NCBI GenBank assembly: GCA_038501785.1
Contig: JBAMJR010000350.1
Span: 2,552,501 to 2,616,500 of the forward strand
Direction: 5' to 3'
DNA: 64,000 nucleotides
Origin: Myoxocephalus aenaeus
Lineage: Eukaryota; Chordata; Actinopteri; Perciformes; Cottidae
The notes beneath the pieces were generated by a model, which worked only from the letters and a program-made list of their open reading frames with translations, ran no database searches and was not told the DNA's origin. The position numbers and the translations under genes are program-made. Every line of letters starts with the position of its first letter. Position 1 is the stretch's first letter. Shown here in pieces: positions 26,663 through 39,314 of this stretch.

Positions 26663-27024
26663 GCCAGATAGTGTTCTACCGTGCCAAATTATCTGAAACA
26701 AAAAAGGAAAGGGCGAACCATTTTAACCTGAGGAGCAACCGAAGGGTGGGTGCTATACGCTTCGGTTTGTCAAGGCGGCATCATGAGCTCAAAACGCCAT
26801 ATGAGAGCAGTGCACGCTCACATGCACTAAAGGCATGCGCGTCCGGCCCGGCGATGTCAACAACGCAAGGACAAGATCGGATAAGAACGCACACAGAGAG
26901 CGAGCGGCTTCATTCTCTACTCAGGTAGACATTACTACATAGGTAATAGCTATTTGCTGCTATATTATTATTCATAATGTTAAATAAAGCTCCTTTAAGG
27001 GTTACCGCCAATACACTATCTGGC
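26663..27024. mobile_element. Candidate small inverted-repeat element (MITE)
   Basis: GCCAGATAGTGT at 26663-26674 is exactly inverted at 27013-27024 (ACACTATCTGGC), enclosing 362 bp. The interior is GC-richer on the left and AT-rich on the right. No clear target duplication is seen at the two ends. A second small inverted repeat, CTGTCTTT/AAAGACAG, begins at the right end. Confidence 0.4.
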
Positions 27025-28499
27025 TGTCTTTTTTTCCATAGAAAGACAGGACCCCCATGGTGACAATTTTGAGGTTCGAACGCTGCACTCGCATGAGATT
27101 AAATTTCCCTCTTGGATAACTTTCTTAAATAAGTATTAAAGATTGAAAAGCCTATAAACTTTTCCTGACTCACGATACTTTCTAAAAAGTCCCAGTCTTT
27201 CCATGACTGAATATCTAATTTTGTTCCGATTTCAAATCAATTCAATGGGCACCTTTTTTTCCCTGCTTCAATAACGGTAACAGTTGCTTCACATAAAAGT
27301 CAGCACAAATCAGGTGCATCGGGATGCTAGGTAGGCTAAAGCTAGTCCTGTGTGACCTTGTAATAAACCCTACTATTTGTTATTTACCCCGAAGCCCTGG
27401 CCCCATTGTGGAAACCAGGCAGTTCCCGTCGGAGCTCACGGGGGGGAATGACATACCCAAAACCTCCATTTTCAATCCTCTCCTCGTCTTACACACACAC
27501 ACACACACACCTCTCTCTGGTGTCACAGTGTCAGATATTCCAGGTTAGGGAGAACACTGGGGAAATTACACCTCTACCTAGGCCCCTAGCACTGAGCGCC
27601 TGTGTGTGTGAGAGAGAGTCCAGCAAATCTCTCGGGTAAACCTGTTACCGCAGGGGAAGTGGACAGACAATGAAGAGAGGGAGGCACTGGTGGGGGTGTA
27701 GGGGGCTGGGGGTAGATGATGGAGTGCAGGAGAGAGCAGCAGGGATTAAAAGAGGAGAGGACAGAGGAACTGAAGCCAACTAGACCACGCCATTCAACCA
27801 GTCCCATAGCTGCATATTATGTGTGGGGAATTCACGTCGCTGACTCTGAGTCCAAGATATTCTCTCCTCAGATCTATTGCCGAATTAACGAGCATGTGGA
27901 GTAATCAATACAAATGGCTTGACATATACTTGTGTCCCCATGCAACCATGAGCTGCCGGACATGACTGGATCCATATCTCTTTCCCGTTAGCGTTGGAGA
28001 AACGGGCGTCAATGCCGTCACCACTAAACATGTGTGCAAAAAAAAAATTTGTGTGTGTCTAAGTTTATGTTGTCCTTATTCACAAATAAATTAGGTAATA
28101 TAATGAAGTTCTGCAAGATAACAAGCACTTGCCCATCTAACAAGTTAGAGAGGTTTACTAACTAGTCCAACTAATAGTACGTCAGCAAACCTCAAGAACC
28201 ACATAAGCTTATTTCGTGAAGACTCAAATAAATTCTGTGTCAATATTTTGGCCCGACTAGGCCATTTTTAATAACTTTCCAGCACAATTAACAGTAATGT
28301 AATTGAGGAAGGGAACTCTAGGTAGAGTGACCACATATTGCATGATGAGGGTTGTAGTGGCTCCAGTGAATAAGAAGACCGATATATAAATTCTATGAAT
28401 GATTGTGTTATTTTCATTATGACATACACCCATACTTAAATGAAGTGCTTTACAGTCATTTCTGTAAGAAAGGATTAGGTAAAAACTCTCCACAATGCT

Positions 28500-28855
28500 G
28501 TGTCAGTGCTAAAAACAAAGATCTGGCTCCACACTTTATCATTCTGGTATAAGGAAAGAAAAAAATGCACTGGGTTGTACTTCTTTAAGCCACACACAAT
28601 CGCCTTGGGGCCAGGATGGTGCCTTAGCGAAATAGATGGCGCAGACAGCGGATGGGGAGGAGAATGCCGCATGAGGTACGCGTCCAATCGGTGAGTTACA
28701 CGAGGTAAAAACTGAAGGTAGCTGGCCTCCTTGACTGCAATCAACAGGCTTAAGTGGCTTATAGACGGAGTCATAGCTTGTCACATGGTTGGTCTTTAGC
28801 ACCCGTCCATGTGACTGATGCAGGTGCTTTATTTCATGCGTCCTGTGGCACTAAA
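28500..28855. mobile_element. Possible degenerate transposon-derived sequence
   Basis: Overlapping open frames on both strands without microsatellite content, and phrases such as ..ttgtgtgtggcttaaagaag.. on the minus strand, resemble a fish repeat I half remember. No terminal repeats were located and the ends are guesses. Confidence 0.2.
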
Positions 28856-29132
28856 AGCATGGATTGCAAATAAAGTGGTGGGAGGCGTTTCCAGAACCTT
28901 TCCCGATTGCTTTTGGCTCTGTGGTAAGTCTGACACAAAGTGGAACGTGGAATCAAACCTTCAGTAACACTCCGAGCGGCCACAGCGGGCGCTGTGAGAC
29001 TACACTCACCAATGCACACCCACATACTTACACACTGAATGCCAAATGCACTATAAATACACACAATTACGGTACACATAATTACTGACAATCACACTCT
29101 ACTCACTCATTCACATTCACATTCTCTGTGTG

Positions 29133-29133
<1 letters not shown>

Positions 29134-29184
<51 letters not shown>
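29134..29184. repeat. (CA)25 microsatellite
   Basis: Perfect CA dinucleotides. Confidence 0.95.
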
Positions 29185-29185
<1 letters not shown>

Positions 29186-29841
29186 GCAGCAGCACTCCAA
29201 CCTCAGCCTCTCCTTCACATGTACAGGCAAGTAATTACAATGTGACACCAAACAGAGTAAAGGCCCAAATGCCCTAAAAGCGCTTAATGACTCATTTGCC
29301 GAGAATCAGATCAGAAATGCCAAGAGCACAGAACGAGCAGTATTTTAAGAAAAGGTTGCTATTTAGGCAATTTTTTTTTCAATATTACAGATACCACTTC
29401 ATCTTTTAAAATATTGATATTGAATTTAACGAGATAATGTGAAATTGGCGTCATCTGATCTACTAAATGGCATCACTCTGTTGGAGTTCTTGGGAGTACA
29501 AAAAAAACACTCCACTCGCTGTGGTACAGTGAAGAGAGTGAAGCTTCTCTTTCCTCATAAACAATCTTTGGCCGAGTACAATCCCCCCGCAGAGAGCACA
29601 CAAACTGGCCATCAAGTTACAAACAGAAGTAGTGGCAGCTGAGTGGCACTACTGCGTGTGACGTTTGTCATTTTAACCAGTGAAAGCAACAGTAGTGGTA
29701 TTACTATTAATCAACAATTTATTTCTCTAATAAAATATTGTTCTCTGGGGGAAAATCCATAGCTTTGAATTTGTTTTAGCTTTCCAAAAACCAAACAGCT
29801 TCAGTCGCTGGGCCCTCATTTAACGGCCCAAAAAAACATGG

Positions 29842-29842
<1 letters not shown>

Positions 29843-29910
<68 letters not shown>
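29843..29910. repeat. (CA)34 microsatellite
   Basis: Perfect CA dinucleotides, directly followed by a retroelement-end-like sequence. Confidence 0.95.
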
Positions 29911-29912
<2 letters not shown>

Positions 29913-29934
29913 AAAAGAGCAATGGTAAATTGTT

Positions 29935-29992
29935 GACTGCTATTCTCTTGATGTCATGAATTGTACTTTGCCAATAAAGCAATTTCATTTAG
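29935..29992 (+). mobile_element. Possible retroelement 3'-end remnant
   Basis: ..attgtactttgccaataaag.. ends in an AATAAA signal directly after a long CA tract, a layout seen at retroelement 3' ends. Nothing else supports it. Confidence 0.2.
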
Positions 29993-30338
29993 ACGAACAT
30001 GCCAGGTGAGGTGAAAGGCCCAGCGTCAATGTCCCCCTTTCCGCAACACAACAACGTCTGAGCTCCATCCCAGAATGACGCAAAGTGATGCTCTCTGCTG
30101 CCCACCGGCTGTCTTCTGCATGATGGCTAAATCATGGACTGGACACTGATGTGAACAGCCTTTCTGCTCTTCTCATGAACAGCAGGAGAAGAGCAGAAAG
30201 TAACTCGATTAAATGCGAGACAGGATGCAAACTCAAAACACCAAGCATACCGGTGCAGGGCAGTTGCATCTAGGACACGCCCGACTCCTCAACTATAAAG
30301 AAAAAAACATCTGGATAGCATCCAAAAGCACCATGCAT

Positions 30339-30339
30339 C

Positions 30340-30373
<34 letters not shown>

Positions 30374-30384
30374 CTCTCTCTCTC
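30339..30384. repeat. (CA)16-(CT)7 compound microsatellite
   Basis: The CA tract passes into CT at about 30371. Confidence 0.94.
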
Positions 30385-30836
30385 ACACTCTGCACACACT
30401 CTAATGAAGCCCCGGTAGTGACGAAGAGCAGCAGGGAGCGGCGCGGATCGCCGAAGACAAGTGTGTGTGAGCCTTCGTCGCAGAGTGTGTGTATGCGTGT
30501 GCGAGCGTGTGCGTCTCCGGTGGGATAATTATGGCGCTCCTCGGCAGCTGAGCGTGCCAGATGTACTGGGAGAAGGAGGAGGAGGTGGTGGGGGAGGAGG
30601 ATGAAGTGGAGGAGGCGAAGGAGGCGCGGCGCAGAGCAGAGAGGGAGCCCAGCACCAGGAGCAATGCAGCGGGGAGCATACAGAGTGTTATGTGAATACA
30701 TTAGTGCGAATGTGGTGTGTGTATCTATGCACTGATGTGTGTCTGTGTGTGTGCCTGTACCTGGGAATGTTTTGCTGGGTGTGTGTCTGTGTCTCGGTAT
30801 GAGTATTTCCAGACGGATGTCCGTGTTAGTACGTAC

Positions 30837-30842
<6 letters not shown>

Positions 30843-30903
<61 letters not shown>
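30843..30903. repeat. (GT)30 microsatellite
   Basis: Perfect TG dinucleotides. Confidence 0.95.
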
Positions 30904-30905
<2 letters not shown>

Positions 30906-31492
30906 TTGGCACGGCCAGTTTTGTTTCTTGCCATCCACCATTAGCAGGTTGGCTCCGTCACAAATGAGTGTCTCTCATCCAGGAGAGATGCAGCGCTGAG
31001 GATGGGACGGAGAACACGAGATGAGGAGGTGGAGGTGGGTTGGCAGGGAAGGAGAGAGCAGGGAGAAGGAAGTCACAGAAGGAGAACGGAATAAAGTAAC
31101 CAAGAGAAGAAGGAAAAAAAAGTTCTGAAAATTACTTATTCCACCTCAACCAAATTACACGACGATACAATATTAGCATAATGATTGTAATTATCATTAT
31201 GTTGTGGGTGGAGGGGGACCCACGTTGTGTTCGCGGCCCCACTCTGTGTCCAATCTACAAACCTGCAGTATACCACCAGATTACAAAGCCTTTAAACAGA
31301 ACATATCACCACGTGATGGAGCGCTGCTACACTGTGTCGGACATTGTGTGGGCACAGGCTGTCAGTGATTGATGCCCGCATTGCCATTCAAAGCATGCAC
31401 CATTGGAGACACAAAAAGGTCCCAAAAAGATCCTGGTTCCAGATCCTTTTGCTACCCAAACAACCAACCCAATCAGAGCTTTGTAGGCAGGA

Positions 31493-32411
31493 TTAAAGGG
31501 TAACTTTGGTATTTTTTCAAACCGACTAATAGTAGATTTCTGAAATGGGCCGAGTATTAAGCGAGAGCGCTCCAGACAGCAGCCGCTCACTGGCGGCAGT
31601 GTAATTAATCATATTGAGGCAATTTGGCACCGGGACTTCATGACCACTAAGAGTGCTTGTTTTTGCCACTGACCGGCTCGGATTGTTGTTGTAAATGTCT
31701 GACATGGAGCGCTCCAGGAATAAGTCCTAAAAGCAGGGAATGAGTTGGTATTTTTGCACTTCAAGTCAATGTTTTTTTTGTACGTTTTTTGTTAAGATGC
31801 ACAACATATATTATGTGGTTAACACAAGATAAGGAGATTTGAACACTTTGTTTTACAATATTAAATTTGTCAGCACGCCGACTTGTCCGCCTTCGCAGCC
31901 TGGTTGTGTATACTCAAGCTCATGCGACCGTGGTGTAGTTTGTTTGGATCCTAACATGAGCCTATTACTTCTGACGATTGCGTTCACGCTTCTAAATAGT
32001 ATTAAAGTGGTGTTCATTTGTGAAGATTGTCTTGCAAATAGATGTAAATTGAGAACTAAATGTGTGTGTCTCGTTCAAAAAGAGACGCCTCGGTCCGAAA
32101 TCTCGCAAGATGACGTGTTGCCAAATGACAGGCTGAGAGGGAGAGACTCCTGTGGATGCTGTGACCCTAATGATGTCAAGAGGGGGACCTGTTACTGCCC
32201 TATATTCAGATTTCACAGCGAGACTTCTCCTTGCGTGGGACGTAATAACAATCAGACCAGATCGAGCGTAAAAGGTAAAGAACAGCATTTTGTTTCTCCG
32301 TCAGGTCTTTGAGGCAAAAGAAAAAACGTAACGTTACACTGACGCTGCGCAATTGCTCTTGCAGCTTGATTCGCGGCTCCACAGCGTTATCCCACAATAC
32401 AGCACCTTTAA
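31493..32411. mobile_element. Candidate TTAA-flanked MITE (piggyBac-like, non-autonomous)
   Basis: The left end reads TTAAAGGGTAACTTTGG and the right end CAGCACCTTTAA. The termini share a 7-bp inverted repeat TTAAAGG/CCTTTAA and both carry TTAA, the duplication used by piggyBac elements. The interior contains phrases I recall from repeats across perciform-type fish genomes (..gacatggagcgctccagg.., ..gagagactcctgtggatgctg..). A 157-codon open frame at 31839-32312 has no recognisable transposase feature. The family is inferred. Confidence 0.5.
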
Positions 32412-32909
32412 AAAATAAATCTTTATCCTGAACAGTGTCAGGCTAAATAATGAAGAGAAAGAATGTGATTCCGATAAAAGAATATCTGCCATAAATCATT
32501 TACAAATGGATTTGGCCAGTTTCAGCTGGAATCTGCTGATTATACTGTTACAATGTTGATTAAAAGAAGAACTGATGGATCACTCACACACCTAATAAGA
32601 TAAAAGCAAATACCTCACAGAGTTTCCTGCGATATATGCAAATCGATCGGTATGGTAAAACATTGCATATTGTGTAAATGTACATACAGCTTAGAAAAGA
32701 AGTGTAGGCTTAAAGCAATAAAGGAAAGAAAGAAAGAAATCAAACAAGGGAAAATGGATTTAAAGAAAAGGAGGGCAGAAAGTAAGAGATTCTCTCCTCC
32801 CTCGCTGGCTTTGTCACCTTGCTCACCCAAGGGGGGTGCAGAGCAAAGCACCTTGGGAAATTACTGAAACCAGAATGCATTGATTTGTCCAGGATGATGT
32901 GTGTGCATG

Positions 32910-32911
<2 letters not shown>

Positions 32912-32944
<33 letters not shown>
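32912..32944. repeat. (GT)16 microsatellite
   Basis: Perfect GT tract followed by a T run. Confidence 0.94.
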
Positions 32945-32947
<3 letters not shown>

Positions 32948-32999
32948 TTTTGTCAGAAGGCCTTTGTACTGCAATAAAGAGAACAGCCTGGTCGACATC

Positions 33000-34160
33000 T
33001 GTTTAGAGACGAAAGATAAGAGCGACAGTGTATACCGTTGTTTCAACCTTTCTCTCCGCCTCGCTCGCACTCCTGCCTTCTCCTGTCTTCTGCCGTGTAA
33101 TTAAGAGCCAAAGAAAACCCTTCAACCTCTCCCAGCATGGCTTCGCTTCCCATCTCGTGCTGTGCCGTTGCTCGTCTTCAACCCATCTTTGGCGTTCTCT
33201 CCAGGTGCCGTACGCTGCGGTCCGGCTGGAACGTGATTTCGGTCCACTTGTGAATCGACAGCTCGCGGTGGAGCTTACAGCTACTCGACATGATGAATCA
33301 CGATGTGTTATTTTGGATTTACCAAGACTGTCAAACTGAAACACACATGGGCTTTAAAAAAAAAAAAGAATTTAGCCAATTTATTTTTTCTTATCTTCTA
33401 AGTCTTGTTTTCTCCCCCCTCTCTCACCCCAGCAGCTTGTAAAACCTTGACTGACAAAAAAACACTTGATCAGTAATGAACCACGACTGGCAACGGGCCC
33501 AAAATACACAGTGCCAAGCACATGATGTGCGTATTCAAAGCCAGATTACAGTGAAGCAAGAATCCAGAAAACGATAATCGCATCAATGTGGGCTGCTAAT
33601 TTAGCATCGCACTGATCATTTAGACAGTTACACTGGATCCCCGTGTATGTGCCTCTTCTTTCACTGTAACATGGGTCACTGTTGCGTCACTACACAGCAA
33701 ACAGTAATAGTGACTTTGTTGTTGTTTGTTGAGTTGATTTTTTAACTACACTGCTTTATGTGTGTGGTCTGCATGGACAGCAGGGAACCAGCTGTCACAT
33801 TGTGACACAACCAAAAAGTCAAAGGTGCATTTAATTCTATAAAACGATGCAATCTTATGCATCATCATATCATTACTCAGCTCATTCACGCTACACAGGA
33901 ACATCAGCAGCAGCTCCGGAAGAAATGATCGCTGCGTCCGAAACTGACGATGTGCGTAAATGAGCTGAAAAAAAAATGATATGGTAACGTGGTGTTGGAA
34001 TCGCATACTCGCCGATAACCGATCGAACGTATTTCCGATCCTGGTATTGGAACAAAACTCAACACATCCAATTGTGTTCAAGGGTTGACTGAGCAAACTG
34101 CAGTTTCATCAGTCCACCGACCAGCTGCTCAAAATACCATCGACACCATATAAAACTCAC
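33000..34160. other. Unique stretch, no gene supported
   Basis: Overlapping frames of about 100-115 codons on both strands at 33003-33344 mirror each other and show no domain. The rest is AT-rich unique sequence. Confidence 0.35.
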
Positions 34161-35699
34161 ACAGTGGACTGCCGTGTGTGTGTGTGTGTGCTCTCCAGTT
34201 CTGTCTGTCTGTCTGTCTGGCACCGTTTCCTTCTTCTCTCTGCTGGTTCAAACAAGGCTAGCAAGGTGACCCTGAGTCACAGGCTGTGTGAGTGTGCGCG
34301 TCTGTGTGTATCTCTATCAGTGTGTGTTCACGTACACGTGCGCGCACACTTATCGGCATGCGTGTGTGTGCAGTCCCAGTAATTAACACCAGCCACTAAT
34401 GAAGTCCAGCTGCTCGGCAAGAGGACTGAGCCCGAGCCAAAATCTGCCAGAAATTGCTCTCATCCTCTGTTTGTCTCTCTCTATGTGTGTTTGTCCTCCG
34501 ACACACTCTCCTTCCGCCTCTCACTTTATTCTTGATCCACACCCACTCTCTCTCTCTCTTCGTTCCAGCTTATTGATCTGCATTCAGTCGTGTCTTTTCT
34601 CGCTCGCCTATTCCCTCCATGTCCTCTGCAGATTGGTTCTCTGCATCCGTCCCATTCCCTCTCTCACCGTTCGCCCATCAGCACGAATCTGCTCAACTGC
34701 TCTGTAAATCGCCGCGTTTCTATCAACATCTTGTTTTCATGACATCTCTTGATGTCGTGTCATTCTGCCGATGTGCAGCGTCACGTTTTACTCGTGTGTC
34801 CCCGTCTGTCCCTTCTCCACCTTGATCTGTTCCCCTCTATTCCATAATCTCACCCTCACAAACCTGCTTTCTTCAGTTTTTGATATTCCTCAATAAAAAC
34901 TCATTTGAATAGACATAACACTGTTTTATATTTGGTACCTAAATTTAACGAGTCCCAAATCACGAGAAGAAGATGAATATTAAAGTTCATTAAAGGGTTG
35001 GTTTTCCTCACGTGAGCTCTCTCGTATCCTTCAGTTGCCAATTCAAACAAGAAAAAGGTACGAATACATTCACAAAAATAAAAAAGCTAATTTTAAAGAA
35101 GATTACATATAAAATAATCCAGGTGAAGACTTGCTGCAGTCGAGCGGTGATCACATTTCTCTTTTATTTTGTTTCCTCCTGTTTCCTCACCTCTGACAGA
35201 ACTCTGCCAGTCTGTAGTTTCTCTCTCACATTTTGTTTTCGATATGGCCGACGTACTTCAATAGTCCGTCTGAACAATGACCTGTGTCCAAGCTGCCCTC
35301 CCGTTCTCATTGGACGCTCTCTTTTAAATGAAGCCCAGGTCCACCTGCTGCGTTACATCATCACGGTGCTCTGAGGGGGTTTGCTGCCTCCCCCTCCCAC
35401 GCAGAACACGCAACTACGGTCACACACACACAGAAATACAAACATATGCGCAACATTCTCTTTGTTCACATACCCTGAACAATTGTCTCTTTTGGTCACA
35501 CACACACACACACACAGAAAAATATGCCACCGAGGCACATGTGGCACTTTATCATGAACACACAATGCAGTAGTAACGTATCCTGTTTAAAGCCACATCC
35601 TGATTACATTTCTATACAGGCCCGAGCTCCGTGTCCCACACACGAACACACACACACACACTCGCTACCAGCGGTGACAGATGTGCCTGTCACAGGAGA

Positions 35700-35830
35700 A
35701 AATGAATTCAGAATAGTTAGTGAATTAAGCAGGGAGTTAATTGTTGCTTGGCCCCTGTTTATGAAGCGCATAAAGGCAAAGCGCCTTGTTTGTCTTGTGA
35801 CAATTAGCCAGCAGAGATAGAGGAAGCCTG
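35700..35830. promoter_or_regulatory. Candidate intronic enhancer
   Basis: A repeat-free segment between microsatellites with GTGAATTAAGC, GGAGTTAATTGTTGC and GTGACAATTAGCC, a cluster of homeodomain and SOX-type words. Inferred from composition only. Confidence 0.27.
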
Positions 35831-35841
35831 TGTGAATGATA

Positions 35842-35844
35842 GTG

Positions 35845-35905
<61 letters not shown>
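35842..35905. repeat. (GT)n microsatellite
   Basis: GT dinucleotides with one CG near 35851. Confidence 0.94.
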
Positions 35906-35907
<2 letters not shown>

Positions 35908-36049
35908 GTAATTGTCCTGTTCTCTTTAGCAGCTGGTGCAGCCACACCTGGACGGGTTGAGACAGTAAAAGAGAGAGAGGAGGGGATAGCAAAGGAGGCT
36001 ATCAGGTACAGTATGGTACACAGCCCTCTATCTTTGGCCACCCTCTCAA

Positions 36050-36051
<2 letters not shown>

Positions 36052-36105
<54 letters not shown>

Positions 36106-36202
36106 CTAATAAAGACATCACTCACACAAAGCAGACAACTTCTATCCATGAGTTAAGATAGCTGATGTTGCATGTACAAATATCCTCTGAGGCAAATGCA
36201 CA

Positions 36203-36275
<73 letters not shown>
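36052..36275. repeat. Two CA microsatellites
   Basis: CA at 36052-36103 and 36211-36275. Both are inverted relative to the GT tract at 35842. Confidence 0.95.
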
Positions 36276-36277
<2 letters not shown>

Positions 36278-36289
36278 TGTGTTCCGATG

Positions 36290-38640
36290 CCTATCCTGGT
36301 TGGGTCTCTCCCAGTCTATTTGTCAGTGTGTCCTATTAGGTTTCCAAACAGCTTGTAATGACTGGTAATAAACAGCAGAAGAATAGAAAGGTAAATCAAG
36401 CGAGAAGACGACAAAATGAGCTCTCCGGGGGACCACCATGCTCCGAGCCTTTCAAAACACACAAACACTTCTGTCCTTGTGTTCATGCACAGTCGGTAGA
36501 GCAGACAATGGCAGGTTATTGGAACTGACAGACGGCGAGCACTTTCTTTCAACGGTGTCAGAGGAGGTTAGGGAAGTAAACGTGGGGGTGAAACTGTGAA
36601 AGGATGAACAAGGCATGGTGAGGGAATGCTGTTGATAAGTCATCGCCCCGTTCAACGCGGATCGCCGGCGCCATCACAGCGCGTGCGTCTTTATGCGTTC
36701 TGTCCTGATCGCTTGGGGGTCAGGAATGCATGCGCTGTTTTTTTTCCACGTTGATTGAAACTTTTTACTTTTGATGGCATGCAGTGCAATGTTGTAGTGC
36801 TATAGGGATACAACACCCGTCACCAAAACACCAGCAGGCTCGTGTGCAAAAAGAAGGGAAGACTACGTGTAATACTGGAAGGGTCTGGTTCAGATTATAT
36901 ATAAATACGTAAATGTGAGACTGTAAAAAATTTAAACATTGCATGTATTCAAATTCCCCAGATGAATTAAGGTTAAATATTTAAATATCATCATCTTCTT
37001 TTTTTTTTAAACCAAGCCGCAAATGTAAAGCTCTGTTTTATAGTCAATTTTGTTTCGACTGTTATCTGATGTATAATTCCCTTTACAACTTATATACCAG
37101 TAAAGTAAAACTATTATCCAAATGACAGACACAGATTCCTGTATCTTCTTTTAGTTACATCTGCTGACATATGCCCCATCTCATCTTTCATCCTCCCATC
37201 CTTCCCTTCCTTCCTCCGTCTCTCCCTCATCTAGCCCTCTGTGGTCCTCTCTCTCTCCCCCTCTTTCCAGTCCCTTGTCCCTTCATCATCGCTCCCTCCC
37301 TCCCTCTGGTGTCACGGCTCGCTGGCTCCAGGTGGCGAGGGAGGGAGGGATGTAGAGAAGGATGGATGGAGGGAGGGATGGAAGACAGAAGGGGGGGATG
37401 TGCTGTCATCTGTCCCTATGCTCATACCGTCACAGTGCAGACCAACATCCTGCTCGATACTCTGCACAGTCAAACTGTTCAAAAATCTGGGGGGGTAGTT
37501 GTATCCTTTCTCCTCACTCCCGTTATCTAAATATCACGTTGAACTGAGAATAACATGAACAAAACGTGACTCTGGAGAGAGAGTTGCAATGCCAACGAAA
37601 CACTCCATTAAACGTAAACTTTCCCATTAAGTACCAGTATTAAAGGTGAGGTACTCTCTGCTCTGCTATAAAGAAATAAGTCATTGATAATAAATAGCTT
37701 TTTAGTGACTGGATTTGAATCAGAACTTAATCAGAACTCAAATAAATAAATAATAAAACATTTTCTTCTACTTTTTAAATAAATTTTATTTTATTTCCGT
37801 GTATTAGACAACTGAATTACTCTGTGTACATACGGCATTATTAAAATGAATAATACATTTAGTGTTTAAATGTTCTGCTATAATGTGCAGTATAACAGGA
37901 GTGACACTGAAACATCAACACTGCTTCCATAAAATGGTCAAATGAGACAATCCCTTCTCAAACAAAGAGGTTGGCAAAGCATACATGTAATACTGCTGAT
38001 AGTTATTCTTCTTAAAGCACCACTTTATGTTAAAATGACCATTGTGCTCTTTTTCTTTGGGGCTTTGGAAACACAAGATGTCATACCAATACAGCTTAAT
38101 TTATCTCTTAAAGCAAAACTAAAAGATATAAATACGTCAAATGTTCACCCTACATTATATTGTCAGCAGTAATAGTAACATTAAAGATACTGGCAGCAGT
38201 AGTATTTTGTGCTGGGTGAGTGAAGGGTGAACCGCTTTCCCCGCTTCAGATTTTTTTTTCGGAACACCAACTGATCGATGTGTTGAGAGTTAAGCACACT
38301 CCTCTGAGAAGACATGTCATCACTTGTGGTGATAGAAACTCTCCCAGAAAAGACACTTGTGCCCGGGACAGGATTAGCAGTGTTCCGCCAATACTTCTTA
38401 GAAGGCTTCTTTTTTATTTATTTTTTACACGCTGTCCACATTTTTATGGTACAAGGGAGTACAGACATTCTACGGTTCACTCTCGTATTTGTGAAATGCT
38501 GCGCTGTGACATCCAGTACGACCGGTAAGCCCCGGGAAAAATAAAGGACGCGCCTCCTTCAGTCCAGAGCATTAGCGCAGACGCTGGAGTAGTCTGTAGC
38601 TTATTAGTTCAGGTGCAGCAGGGTAGAAGAGAACAACAAC
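36290..38640. other. Long stretch nearly free of microsatellites
   Basis: AT-rich from about 36700, with pyrimidine-rich and purine-rich blocks at about 37160-37400. No gene is seen. Confidence 0.4.
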
Positions 38641-38660
38641 GTTGCTAGCCGGTGGCAAGG

Positions 38661-38700
38661 ACACACACACACACACACACACACACCCCACACACACACA
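38661..38700. repeat. Interrupted CA microsatellite
   Basis: CA dinucleotides with one CCCC break. Confidence 0.92.
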
Positions 38701-39297
38701 CGAGTGAACCCTTAACCATATTATCCACCTCCATTGACTCTAAAAGCTTCTTATTCGCCTCATTAAGTCTTCAGTGACACAAAGTAACCACACCAGACCC
38801 TGCTTACTACCACATACACATAAATACAGATAGGTGTGTGTGTGTGTGTGTACGTGCACGTGTAAAAGCAAAAAAAGGAGGGGGGAAGAGAGGGATTGGG
38901 GTGTTCACACATCTTTCTGTGTGTGCACAGACGCACACAGGGGCCCTCGGGGCGGCTGCTTAGACATCAGCCCGGCATTACTAGTCAAGCGCATCACAGA
39001 TTTGACTGCAGGCTAACAGACAGGCTGAATGCAGATTGACTGTTCTGAAATCGGCAGATAAGTGCAACCTCGAGGAACAAAATCAAAGTGCGCTGAATTC
39101 ACCCAATGCTTTGCTCCACACAGTTTTCCGTCTGCAGAGGGCAGATTGAAAAGTAAAAGTGTCGGTGGTTCAAGTGAAAATAACCTGACTTCATTCACGG
39201 CATGCTATTTGGCGAGGATATATTTAGAGTGAACTGACTCTGCACACTCCGAGTCGACACTCTGCGCATGTATCTGGCCGACAGTTTAAAAGTTATG

Positions 39298-39314
39298 CCC
39301 CCCCCCCCCCCCCA
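39298..39314. repeat. C homopolymer
   Basis: About 16 consecutive C. The exact length is uncertain and such runs are prone to sequencing error. Confidence 0.8.

Noticed and set aside
31839..32312. A 157-codon frame as a possible secreted Cys-rich protein
   Set aside because: It lies inside the candidate MITE and its interior matches phrases of a fish repeat I recall. The start context and cysteine pattern fit no family I know.
33003..33344. Mirror frames of about 100-113 codons on both strands
   Set aside because: Neither shows a recognisable motif. Overlapping frames on both strands point to chance openness of GC-balanced sequence.
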